NCBI GenBank assembly: GCA_030453285.1
Contig: JAKDKP010000027.1
Location: forward strand, 1 to 10,723
Source: Propionibacteriales bacterium
GTDB taxonomy: Bacteria; Actinomycetota; Actinomycetes; Propionibacteriales; Propionibacteriaceae
Direction of reading: 5' to 3'
DNA: 10,723 nucleotides
Shown: piece by piece, positions 1 to 6,790 of the stretch
Layout: each line of letters starts with the position of its first letter
How positions within the stretch are numbered: position 1 is the stretch's first letter
Made by a program: the position numbers and the translations under genes
The notes under the pieces: generated by a model
What the model was told of the DNA's origin: nothing
Databases searched by the model: none
What the model saw: the letters and a program-made list of their open reading frames with translations, nothing else

Positions 1-551
1 ATCGAGACGAACCGGGTGTAGACGATGTGGATCTCGTCCACCCCACCCTCTTCGGTCGGGGTGAGGAAGTCGGCGATCAGGGCATCGGCGATCTCGCGGG
101 CGTGGGCGTACGTCGGGGAGTCGGAGAATCCGTCCCAACTCTGCGCCACCTCACGGTCACGGAACTTGTAGAAGGCCGCCGCCTTGCGTCCGGTCAGGTA
201 CGGCCGGACCTCCAGCTCGTTGTCGTGCAACCGACGGGTGAGCTGCTCGCCCTCCTTGATCACCGAGGACGAGTAGGCACCAGCCAGACCGCGATCAGAA
301 GTGATCAACAGCATCGCGGCCCGACTCGAGGTCTCCGATTCACGGGTCAACGGGTGATCAACATCGGAGGCGTACGTCGCAACGGCCGATACCGCCTTGG
401 TCAGCTCCCGGCTGTACGGGGCGGCCGACTGCGCCCGCGCCTGGGCCTTGACGATCCGCGAGGCCGCGATCAACTCCATGGCACGGGTGACCTTCTTGAT
501 CGTCTGCACCGAGGACTTGCGCTGGCGGAGTTCTCGCTGGGTGGCTGGCAT
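1..551 (-). CDS. atpG: ATP synthase F1 subunit gamma, N-terminal part (cut by window edge)
   Basis: The gamma subunit is the central rotor shaft of F1, coupling c-ring rotation to catalysis in the alpha3beta3 head. The visible 183 residues begin MPATQRELRQRKSS and continue with the family's N-terminal coiled-coil helix (VQTIKKVTRAMELIAASR, residues 15-32), then the Rossmann-like part with LLITSDRGLAGAY (81-93). The reading frame stays open to the left edge, so the C-terminal helix that enters the alpha3beta3 cavity lies outside the window. The ATG sits 3 bp after the atpA stop, so translation is probably coupled. The stretch before VDEIHIVYTRF (171-181) is short: the long extra loop that I recall for mycobacterial gamma near this point seems to be missing. 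atpD and atpC presumably follow beyond the window. Confidence 0.96.
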   Translation of the reverse strand, partial: MPATQRELRQRKSSVQTIKKVTRAMELIAASRIVKAQARAQSAAPYSRELTKAVSAVATYASDVDHPLTRESETSSRAAMLLITSDRGLAGAYSSSVIKEGEQLTRRLHDNELEVRPYLTGRKAAAFYKFRDREVAQSWDGFSDSPTYAHAREIADALIADFLTPTEEGGVDEIHIVYTRFVS

Positions 552-554
552 GCC

Positions 555-2195
555 TCAGCCCCGCTTCCGCTTGACGATCTGCTCCTGCTCGACATCGTCA
601 TCACCCAGGGCTTCGTGCTCCTCACGACCCGACTTGAGGAAACCACCGTCGGAGGTTTTGAACACCTTCTTGAACTCGGCGATGTCCTGGGTGAGCGCGC
701 TGGCGGTGTCGTCGTCGAACTTGCCCGACTCCTTGATGGTGCCCAGCACCTTAGAGTTGCGCCGCAGGTGTTCCAGCAGCTCCTGCTCGAAGCGCAACAC
801 GTCGTTCACCGGCACCTCGTCGAACTGGCCCGACGAGCCGGCCCACACAGAGACGACCTGGTCCTCGATCGGGTACGGCGAGTTCACCGGCTGGCGGAGC
901 AGCTCGGTCTGTCGGGCGCCCCGGTCCAACTGGCGCTTGGTGGTCGCGTCCAGGTCGGAGGCGAACATCGCGAACGCCTGCATGTCGCGGTACTGCGCCA
1001 GATCGATCTTGAGCGAGCCGGAGACACCCTTCATCGCCTTGATTTGCGCCGCACCACCCACGCGGGACACCGAGACGCCGACATCGACGGCGGGACGCTG
1101 GTTGGCGTTGAACAGGTCGGACTGCAGGAAGATCTGTCCGTCGGTGATCGAGATGACGTTGGTCGGGATGTAGGCCGACACATCATTGGCCTTGGTCTCG
1201 ATGATCGGCAGGCCGGTCATCGACCCACCACCGAGCTCATCGCTGAGCTTGGCACAACGCTCCAACAACCGGGAGTGGAGATAGAACACGTCTCCGGGGT
1301 ACGCCTCACGGCCCGGCGGGCGACGCAGCAGCAGCGACATGGCGCGGTACGCCTCGGCCTGCTTGGTCAGGTCGTCGAACACGATCAGCACGTGCTTGCC
1401 CTGGTACATCCAGTGCTGGCCGATGGCCGAACCGGTGTACGGGGCCAGGTACTTGAAGCCGGCCGGGTCCGAGGCCGGGGCGTGCACGATGGTGGTGTAC
1501 TCCATCGCGCCAGCCCGCTCCAGGGTGCCGCGCACCTCGGCGACCGTCGAGCCCTTCTGGCCGATCGCGACGTAGATGCAGCGGACCTGCTGCTGGGGAT
1601 CGCCGGACTCCCAGTTGGCCTTCTGGTTGAGGATCGTGTCGATCGCGATGGCGGTCTTGCCCGTCTTGCGGTCGCCGATGATCAACTGGCGCTGGCCGCG
1701 GCCGATCGGGGTCATCGCATCGATCGCCTTCAGGCCGGTCTGCAGCGGCTGCCGGACCTCCTGACGATCCATCACACCGGCTGCCTGCAGCTCAAGGGCC
1801 CGCCGTCCCTCCAGGTCGGCGATCTCGCCGAGCCCGTCGATCGGGTTGCCCATCGCGTCGACCGTACGACCGAGGTAGCCGTTACCGACGGGCACCGACA
1901 GGACCTCGCCGGTGCGCTTGACCGCCGAGCCCTCCTCGATGCCTTCGGAGTTGCCGAGCACGACCACGCCGATGTCACGGACCTCGAGGTTCTGAGCGAT
2001 ACCCAAGGTGCCGTTCTCGAACTGCAGCAGTTCGTTGGCCATCGCCGAGGGCAGGCCCTCGACCCGAGCGATGCCGTCACCGGAGGTGGCGACCGTGCCC
2101 ACCTCCTCGCGGCTGCTCGCCTCGGGGGTGTAGTTCTGGACGAACGTGTCCAGCGCGTCCCGGATCTCCTCCGGACGAATTGTGAGTTCCGCCAT
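555..2195 (-). CDS. atpA: ATP synthase F1 subunit alpha
   Basis: This is the non-catalytic nucleotide-binding subunit of the F1 head, 546 residues. The start is set at [11 protein letters not shown] because that is the usual actinobacterial N-terminus and an AGGGA lies 7 bp upstream (2203-2207); an in-frame ATG at 2234 would add 13 atypical residues. Visible motifs are the P-loop GDRKTGKT (174-181), the Walker B strand VLIVFDD (269-275) and the alpha-subunit signature [10 protein letters not shown] (375-384), whose Arg378 corresponds to the arginine reaching into the catalytic site. The protein is about 30 residues longer than the E. coli subunit; the extra part is a charged C-terminal tail (about 521-546, ending KRKRG) like that described for mycobacterial alpha. 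It follows atpH after an 89-bp gap and runs 3 bp from atpG. Confidence 0.98.
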   Translation of the reverse strand: MAELTIRPEEIRDALDTFVQNYTPEASSREEVGTVATSGDGIARVEGLPSAMANELLQFENGTLGIAQNLEVRDIGVVVLGNSEGIEEGSAVKRTGEVLSVPVGNGYLGRTVDAMGNPIDGLGEIADLEGRRALELQAAGVMDRQEVRQPLQTGLKAIDAMTPIGRGQRQLIIGDRKTGKTAIAIDTILNQKANWESGDPQQQVRCIYVAIGQKGSTVAEVRGTLERAGAMEYTTIVHAPASDPAGFKYLAPYTGSAIGQHWMYQGKHVLIVFDDLTKQAEAYRAMSLLLRRPPGREAYPGDVFYLHSRLLERCAKLSDELGGGSMTGLPIIETKANDVSAYIPTNVISITDGQIFLQSDLFNANQRPAVDVGVSVSRVGGAAQIKAMKGVSGSLKIDLAQYRDMQAFAMFASDLDATTKRQLDRGARQTELLRQPVNSPYPIEDQVVSVWAGSSGQFDEVPVNDVLRFEQELLEHLRRNSKVLGTIKESGKFDDDTASALTQDIAEFKKVFKTSDGGFLKSGREEHEALGDDDVEQEQIVKRKRG

Positions 2196-2284
2196 CGCCT
2201 TGTCCCTGCTCTCGTGTCTTGATTCGCGTGTCATGCTGCGTGTCTGTCGTGAACGTCGATCTTGTCGGTCAGGTCCGTACTCGG

Positions 2285-3082
2285 TCAGTCGGTGAGTTCG
2301 CGCCGAGCTTGCTCGAGGCGCCCACTCACGGTCCCCTCGATCACCTCGTCACCCAGTGCCACCCGGACGCCGCCGACGACCTCGGGGTCGACCACCAGCT
2401 GGATGGCCACCGGACGTCCGACCTGCCGGCCGAGGGCGGCACCGAGGCGTTCGATCTGTTCGGCATCGAGGGCCTTGGCCACGGTCACCGTCGCGACGGT
2501 CCGCCGACGCTGCAGCGCGGCCAGGGTGACGTAACCGGTCAGGGTGTTGTCGAAGGTGCGTTCCCTGGCCTGGACCGCCCGTTGGGCCAACCGTACGGTG
2601 GATTCCTTCGCCTTGCCGTCCAGCAGTCCGCGGACGAGCTCCTGTCGGTGGGTCAAGGGGACGGTCCGTCCGCCGATCGCCTCGCGGAGCGTGTTGTCGG
2701 ACTGCACCAGTCGACCGAAGCGGAAGAGTTCGTCCTCCACGTCGGCCAGGGTCCCGGCCTGGTCGGCGAACCGCAGCTCGGCCCGGACGCCTTGCCGCTC
2801 GATGGCCGCCAGCAGGGCCAGTCCCCCGCTCAGGCGCAACCCGCTGGCCTCGGCGAGAACGTCGACCGCCTCGGTCGACACCTTGCCGTCGAACAACTGG
2901 TGCGCCAGACCCGTACGAGCCTCGGCCGGTTGACCGGGATCGGCCAGCGCCTTGCGGACCGCCGGATTGGCCTCCAGGGCATCGGCGATCGCGAAGAGCT
3001 CGGCCGACAGCCCCGCATCGGCTCCCGCTCGATCACCGATGGCGTCCAGAGCGCTGGTCCGCGCTTCGCTGGCCTGACTCAT
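2285..3082 (-). CDS. atpH: ATP synthase F1 subunit delta
   Basis: The delta subunit (OSCP homologue) joins the top of F1 to the peripheral stalk formed by subunit b. The protein has 265 residues, longer than the roughly 180 of E. coli but normal for actinobacterial delta, which carries extra N-terminal sequence. An alanine-rich helical N-terminal region is followed by the OSCP/delta C-terminal core, with the closing segment [20 protein letters not shown] (about 230-250), whose family form is a glycine-rich strand 'iGGi.i.ig..viD.S'. Its ATG overlaps the atpF stop by 4 bp (ATGA), a strong sign of translational coupling. Unlike mycobacteria, b and delta are not fused. Confidence 0.95.
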   Translation of the reverse strand: MSQASEARTSALDAIGDRAGADAGLSAELFAIADALEANPAVRKALADPGQPAEARTGLAHQLFDGKVSTEAVDVLAEASGLRLSGGLALLAAIERQGVRAELRFADQAGTLADVEDELFRFGRLVQSDNTLREAIGGRTVPLTHRQELVRGLLDGKAKESTVRLAQRAVQARERTFDNTLTGYVTLAALQRRRTVATVTVAKALDAEQIERLGAALGRQVGRPVAIQLVVDPEVVGGVRVALGDEVIEGTVSGRLEQARRELTD

Positions 3083-3600
3083 GACCGTCCCGACGGCTCG
3101 GGTGTCGCAGTGGTCTCGAGATCGGCGATGAAACGATCCACCGTACGGCGGGCTCGCTCGTCGTCGTCCAGGGATTCACCGACGATGCGTCCGGCCAAGG
3201 TGGTCGCCATGCCGCCGACCTCGGTCCGGAGCTGGCCAAGAACCTTGGTCCGCTCCGCATCGATCTGCGTCTTGGCGTTGGCCACCAGGCGTGCCGACTC
3301 GGCATTGGCCTGCTCACGCATTTCGCTGAGGATCTGCGCGCCCTGATTCTTGGCATCCTCGCGGATGGTTGCCGCTTCGGCGCGTGCGTCGGCGAGCTGG
3401 GCCTCGTACCGCTCCAGGGCAGCCTCGGCCTTCTGCTGGGCAAGCTCGGCCCGCTCCATCCCACCCTCGATCGCGCTGCGCCGTTCCTGGTAGGCCGCCT
3501 CGAACTTCGGAGCGACGAATTTGGCGATCACGAACCAGATGATGCAGACGAGCAGGATGCCCATGACAACTTCGGAGAAGTTATGTGGCACCAGGGCCAT
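3079..3600 (-). CDS. atpF: ATP synthase Fo subunit b
   Basis: Subunit b forms the peripheral stalk that stops F1 turning with the rotor. Of 173 residues, about 10-32 form a single N-terminal membrane segment (VVMGILLVCIIWFVIAKFV). The rest is a long charged helix rich in Ala, Glu, Arg and Gln (about 35-145), as expected for the right-handed dimeric stalk; the C-terminal part contacts delta. A good ribosome-binding site, AAAGGGGGG, lies at 3607-3615 before the ATG. The gene starts 38 bp after the atpE stop and its stop overlaps the atpH start by 4 bp. Only one b gene is seen, so a homodimer is likely; no b' paralogue occurs in the window. Confidence 0.95.
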   Translation of the reverse strand: MALVPHNFSEVVMGILLVCIIWFVIAKFVAPKFEAAYQERRSAIEGGMERAELAQQKAEAALERYEAQLADARAEAATIREDAKNQGAQILSEMREQANAESARLVANAKTQIDAERTKVLGQLRTEVGGMATTLAGRIVGESLDDDERARRTVDRFIADLETTATPEPSGRS

Positions 3601-3638
3601 GTCGGGCCCCCCTTTCGTTCAGCTCTGGACTGTGGACG

Positions 3639-3842
3639 TCAGATGATCAGGGCGAAGACGAGCGCGAGGACGAACAGTGCCTCGGCCAAGGCGGCGCCGA
3701 TGATGCCGCGGGCAAAGAGCGTGCCGCCGACCTCGGGCTGGCGGGCGATGCCCTGCAGCATCGCGAAGAAGGTCAGGCCAACGCCGATACCGGCGCCGAT
3801 CGCTGCCAAGCCAGCACCGATCAAGCTGAGGGAGCCAGTCAT
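3639..3842 (-). CDS. atpE: ATP synthase Fo subunit c (proton-type ring subunit)
   Basis: This 67-residue hairpin protein oligomerises into the rotor ring that carries ions through Fo. Helix 1 is glycine/alanine rich (GAGLAAIGAGIGVGL), the polar loop is ARQPE (33-37), and helix 2 carries the ion-binding carboxylate Glu54 in ALAEALFVLA. The residue after Glu54 is Ala, and the helix-1 position that is Gln in sodium-binding rings is Val, so a proton-coupled ring is inferred. At 67 residues it is at the short end of the family. The start MTGSLSLIG is preferred because AAAGGA (3848-3853) lies 5 bp upstream; an in-frame ATG at 3866 has no such site. It is preceded by a 98-bp gap and followed by atpF after 38 bp. 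Confidence 0.96.
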   Translation of the reverse strand: MTGSLSLIGAGLAAIGAGIGVGLTFFAMLQGIARQPEVGGTLFARGIIGAALAEALFVLALVFALII

Positions 3843-3847
3843 GATGT

Positions 3848-3853
3848 TCCTTT
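3848..3853 (-). promoter_or_regulatory. Ribosome-binding site of atpE
   Basis: AAAGGA on the minus strand, 5 bases before the ATG at 3842. It decides between this start and an in-frame ATG 24 bases upstream that lacks a Shine-Dalgarno sequence. A strong site here would suit a subunit needed in about ten copies per enzyme. Confidence 0.6.
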
Positions 3854-3940
3854 CGAGGGTTTCCATTGGTGGTGTGCAGTTGTGGGTGATGCGGGTCAAA
3901 TCTGGTGCGGAGGTGAAGCTGTGCACGGAACGCTGCGCTG

Positions 3941-4756
3941 TCAGTGCTCCTCGGAGATGGCGCTGGAGATGTACACCGCGGCAAGCACGGTGAAGATGTA
4001 GGCCTGCAGCACCGCGACCAGCATCTCGAAGGCGAAAATCGCGAAGCTGACGAGCAGCGACACGCCACCGGCGACCTGGTAGCCGATGTTGCCCACCGAG
4101 GTGAGCAGGAAGGTGCCACCGACCACGAACACCAGCACCATCGCGTGCCCGGCCAGCATGTTGCCGAACAGTCGCAGCGCCAAGGTGACCGGCCGGACGA
4201 TGAAGTTGGAGAGGAACTCGATCGGCACCATCAGCGGAAGCAGCCACCACGGGGTTCCGCTGGGGACGGTCTGCAGCTTCAGGTAGGCCATCCCGTGCTT
4301 CTGGAAGCCGGCGACGTTGTAGATCACCCAGGCCAACAGGGCCAGGCCCCAGGCGTACCCGATGTTGGCCATCGTGGGATACATGAACAGCGGGAACATG
4401 CCGAAGAGGTTGTTCACCACCAGGAAGCTGAACAAGGCCACCAGGTACGGGGTGTAGCGGCGGAAGTCGGTGCCGCCGATCATGTCCCGGGCGATGCCAT
4501 TGCGGACGAAGTCGTACGCCATCTCCCCCAGGAACTGGCTCTTGCTGGGCACCGCGCTGGCCTTGCGCGAGATCAACAGCCAGAAGATCAGGATGATGAC
4601 CGCAGCAATCAACGCCTGGACGAAGGGCTTGTTGACCCAGTCCACGCCATCGATGAAGCCGCCGTGGAAGGTGAAGTCCTTCTCAAGGCTCGGCGGCTCG
4701 TAGCCGCCGCCGGCCTCCATCGGGATCACCGGGATGCTCAGACCGCCCACACCCAT
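3941..4756 (-). CDS. atpB: ATP synthase Fo subunit a
   Basis: Subunit a is the membrane stator that provides the two proton half-channels next to the c-ring. The 271-residue protein has the expected hydrophobic segments (roughly 47-63, 103-123, 133-150, 170-185, 203-222 and 233-262). The signature RPVTLALRLFGNMLAGH (188-204) contains the essential arginine, here Arg195, which faces the c-ring carboxylate. The C-terminal helix carries FAFEMLVAVLQAYIFTVL (241-258), the other conserved channel-lining region. The start at 4756 follows an AGGAG/GAGGA purine stretch directly upstream; an in-frame Met13 has none. It lies 19 bp after the AtpZ-like gene. Confidence 0.97.
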   Translation of the reverse strand: MGVGGLSIPVIPMEAGGGYEPPSLEKDFTFHGGFIDGVDWVNKPFVQALIAAVIILIFWLLISRKASAVPSKSQFLGEMAYDFVRNGIARDMIGGTDFRRYTPYLVALFSFLVVNNLFGMFPLFMYPTMANIGYAWGLALLAWVIYNVAGFQKHGMAYLKLQTVPSGTPWWLLPLMVPIEFLSNFIVRPVTLALRLFGNMLAGHAMVLVFVVGGTFLLTSVGNIGYQVAGGVSLLVSFAIFAFEMLVAVLQAYIFTVLAAVYISSAISEEH

Positions 4757-4775
4757 TCCTCTCCTGGCCCCTGGC

Positions 4776-5021
4776 TCATGCCTGGTCTCGGTAACGTCGA
4801 TAGAACATGAATCCGGAAAGAATCGCCCCCAGCAGGAGGCCGACGGCCGGCATCACCGTGGTGTGCAGCCAGAACCGGTCCACCGCATAGCCGACGCCGG
4901 CGTACAGCAGCGGTCCGGTGACCAGCATGGAGACTGCTCGCGCACCATCGGACGAGACGCCCATCGGTGCCCGTTCTGCTGATGCATCACGGACCCTAGC
5001 AGTCGAGGAGGAGTTGGTCAT
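4776..5021 (-). CDS. AtpZ/AtpI-type small membrane protein of the ATP synthase operon
   Basis: This 81-residue protein has a hydrophilic N-terminus of about 28 residues, then two membrane segments (about 31-47 and 56-74) joined by GYAVDRFWLHTTVMP and ended by a basic YRRYRDQA. A glycine-containing first helix, an Asp just after it, a Thr and Pro before the second helix, and a basic end match the AtpZ (ATPase gene 1) family. AtpZ with AtpI has been linked to divalent cation handling and to c-ring assembly in Bacillus. The start at 5021 is chosen because its ATG overlaps the preceding stop by 4 bp; the longer frame to 5183 reads through the upstream gene and gives an arginine-rich, unlikely N-terminus. 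It is co-transcribed with atpB. The family call rests on pattern only. Confidence 0.75.
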   Translation of the reverse strand: MTNSSSTARVRDASAERAPMGVSSDGARAVSMLVTGPLLYAGVGYAVDRFWLHTTVMPAVGLLLGAILSGFMFYRRYRDQA

Positions 5022-5521
5022 GCGGGCGTCTCCGCGCTCTCGGCGGGGTCGTAGATCGGCATCCGCGTACGGAGTCCGGTGATCATCAGCGCGGCCAGCC
5101 AGCCGAGTTCGGCGGCGAGGACACCGGACGCGATGCCGATCACTTCGAAGCGCGCGGCGACCTCGGCGGGCAGGCTCAACCACACCGCGACCAGCACGAG
5201 CAGCACGGTGACGCGCAGGATCAGCGAACCCATCGCGGTGGCCATCTGCTGACCGACCGCGAGCCGGGTCGAGGAGTTGCTGATCATCTGGCCGATCAGG
5301 CGATACATCAGCACGACCACCACTCCGAGGGCGCCCGAGATGGCACCGGGGGTGCCCAGGGTGATCGCCAGCACGATGATCGTCAGGATGCCCAGCACAT
5401 GCGCGCCGATGAACCCGGCGGCCAACAGGCGCGAACCATGGCGGCGCATCGCTGCGGCTTGGCTCGCGCTCGGCACGTGGCCGGCGGAGACAGCTTGCGG
5501 CTGCTCGTCGGTCAGGTTCAT
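5018..5521 (-). CDS. atpI: ATP synthase subunit I-like membrane protein
   Basis: This 167-residue protein has four predicted membrane segments (about 33-53, 58-78, 97-117 and 126-148), hydrophilic ends and a conserved-looking ILRV arginine at 103. Size, topology and position as the first gene of the atp operon fit the AtpI / ATP-synt_I family, which occupies the same place in M. tuberculosis (Rv1303). AtpI proteins act as assembly helpers for the c-ring and are not part of the finished enzyme. The ATG at 5521 is preceded by AAGGGA only 2 bases away, so the ribosome-binding site is poorly spaced; a TTG-initiated extension to 5608 would add 29 residues of unlikely composition. The stop overlaps the next start as ATGA. 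Confidence 0.8.
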   Translation of the reverse strand: MNLTDEQPQAVSAGHVPSASQAAAMRRHGSRLLAAGFIGAHVLGILTIIVLAITLGTPGAISGALGVVVVLMYRLIGQMISNSSTRLAVGQQMATAMGSLILRVTVLLVLVAVWLSLPAEVAARFEVIGIASGVLAAELGWLAALMITGLRTRMPIYDPAESAETPA

Positions 5522-5621
5522 GATCCCTTGTCTGCGTGGTGTCGGTCCGACATCGTCATGTGCGCGGCTCAGGGGTTGTGCGGTGATGCGTGGTGGTGCC
5601 CACCGCAACTGCTTGCCGTAC

Positions 5622-5645
5622 TGCTTGTGAAAAGTAGCACAAGCA
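5622..5645. promoter_or_regulatory. Perfect dyad upstream of the atp operon; candidate CRP/GlxR-type operator
   Basis: TGCTTGTG (5622-5629) and CACAAGCA (5638-5645) are perfect inverted copies separated by 8 bases. The central 16 bp (5626-5641) read TGTGA-AAAGTA-GCACA on the plus strand, that is TGTG-N8-CACA, the geometry of CRP family sites (TGTGA-N6-TCACA) with one mismatch in the half-site fifth base. It lies about 105-125 bp upstream of the atpI-like start, in the only sizeable gap between the wecA-like gene and the atp operon. On the minus strand, TGCTACTTT inside the dyad resembles a weak extended -10, but no convincing -35 is seen. There is no T-run after the stem, so it is not a standard intrinsic terminator. 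The rest of 5522-5680 shows only a bulged inverted repeat (GTTG-tg-CGGTG, about 5576-5586, against CACCGCAAC at 5601-5609). Confidence 0.45.
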
Positions 5646-5680
5646 CCGGTGTCCGTGCGACTCGAACGCCACCGACCACC

Positions 5681-6787
5681 TCAGACCTCCAGCTCACGCT
5701 TGCGGGTTGGCCACCATGTCGCCACCACGACCGCGACCGCCAGCAGCCCGACCAGCCCGATCGCCCACCAGGTCCGCACCAGCCCCAGCGCAATCACCGA
5801 GCCGGAGATCAACGCCGACCAGAAGTACATCAGCACGACCGCCCGCCGCTGGCTGTGTCCGCGCTCGAGCAGCCGGTGATGGATGTGCTGCCGATCGGCC
5901 ACGAACCACCACTTGCCGGCGTACGTGCGTCGTACGACGGCCAGCACCAGGTCGAGGAAGGGCAGCGCCAGGACCGCCAACGGCAGCACCAACGGCAGGA
6001 AGGCCGGCACCAGATCGGTGCCGCTGGCTCCGCGCATCTGTTCGGAGTCGATCTGTCCGGTCAGGCTGACCGTCGAGCTGGCCAGCAGCAGCCCCAGCAG
6101 CAGCGCGCCGGAGTCGCCCATGAACATCCGTGCGGGGAAGAAGTTGTGCGGCAAAAATCCGATGCACGCCCCGGCCAGCGCGACGGTGACCAGGCTCGAA
6201 GTGGTGGCCAGGACCAGATCCTGCTCGTACGCCAGCCAGTAGGAGTAGCCGAAGAACGCCAGCGCACCGATGCCGACCACTCCGGTCGCCAGCCCGTCCA
6301 GGCCGTCGACGAAGTTCACCGCATTGCTGCACAGCACGACGAAGAAGACGGTGATGGCCACCGAGGCCACGTTGTCCAGCGAATAGATGGTGTCCCCGAC
6401 CGGGATCCACAGCATCTTCACCCCGAGGGCGACCACCACGCCGGCGGCAAACACCTGACCGGCGAACTTGGCGATCGCATTCAACTCGAACAGATCATCC
6501 AGGGTTCCGACCATGCAGATGATGGCAGCACCGGCGAGGACGGCGTACGCGTCATGTTGGACGCCCACGTGTCGGCCGAGCCACGGCAGATTGGTGGCCA
6601 CCAGGATCGCCGCGGCGACCCCGAAAAGCATCGCTACTCCCCCGAAGTACGGGATCGGGATCGTATGGACGTCCCGGTCACGCACCTTGGCCGTGGCACC
6701 GAAACGCAGCGCCACCCGGCGACACACCCCGCTCATCAAGAAGGTGGTCGCCGCGGCGATCAGCAGCACCAGGACGTATTCGCGCAT
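5681..6787 (-). CDS. wecA: WecA/TagO-type polyprenyl-phosphate N-acetylhexosamine-1-phosphate transferase
   Basis: The enzyme moves a sugar 1-phosphate, most often GlcNAc-1-P from UDP-GlcNAc, onto decaprenyl or undecaprenyl phosphate at the cytoplasmic membrane, starting a cell-wall polymer. The 368-residue protein has about 10-11 hydrophobic segments. Family motifs in order: PIPYFGGVAM (44-53), the Mg-binding pair in GTLDDL (Asp97-Asp98), NAVNFVDGLDGLATG (155-169), MGDSGA (223-228) and HIHHRLLERGHS (301-312). The HIHH motif separates WecA/TagO/Rfe types from MraY. The orthologous position in M. tuberculosis (Rv1302, wecA) primes the arabinogalactan linker; if this organism lacks arabinogalactan, the product would instead prime a teichoic-acid-like or other wall glycopolymer. 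It starts 3 bp after the tsaC stop; the ribosome-binding site is weak, suggesting coupling. Confidence 0.93.
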   Translation of the reverse strand: MREYVLVLLIAAATTFLMSGVCRRVALRFGATAKVRDRDVHTIPIPYFGGVAMLFGVAAAILVATNLPWLGRHVGVQHDAYAVLAGAAIICMVGTLDDLFELNAIAKFAGQVFAAGVVVALGVKMLWIPVGDTIYSLDNVASVAITVFFVVLCSNAVNFVDGLDGLATGVVGIGALAFFGYSYWLAYEQDLVLATTSSLVTVALAGACIGFLPHNFFPARMFMGDSGALLLGLLLASSTVSLTGQIDSEQMRGASGTDLVPAFLPLVLPLAVLALPFLDLVLAVVRRTYAGKWWFVADRQHIHHRLLERGHSQRRAVVLMYFWSALISGSVIALGLVRTWWAIGLVGLLAVAVVVATWWPTRKRELEV

Positions 6788-6790
6788 CGG

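Noticed and set aside
27..2222. Plus-strand open frame of 731 codons opposite atpA and atpG
   Set aside because: It is antisense to certain genes and arises because the high-GC codon pattern removes stops in the opposite frame. The product has no family motifs and is rich in His, Arg, Gly and Leu.
3079..3600. Fused b-delta subunit as in mycobacteria
   Set aside because: atpF ends in a stop that overlaps the atpH start by 4 bp, in a different frame; they are two separate genes.
3944..4810. Plus-strand open frame of 288 codons opposite atpB
   Set aside because: Mirror frame of a strongly conserved membrane protein gene; the His/Gln/Glu-rich product is what the reverse complement of hydrophobic codons gives.
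5522..5608. N-terminal extension of the AtpI-like protein from a TTG at 5608
   Set aside because: The extra 29 residues are Arg/Pro-rich, unlike the family, and the ATG at 5521 gives a normal length.
5622..5645. Intrinsic terminator after wecA
   Set aside because: The 8-bp stem has an 8-base loop, moderate GC and no T-run downstream on the minus strand; an operator explains it better.
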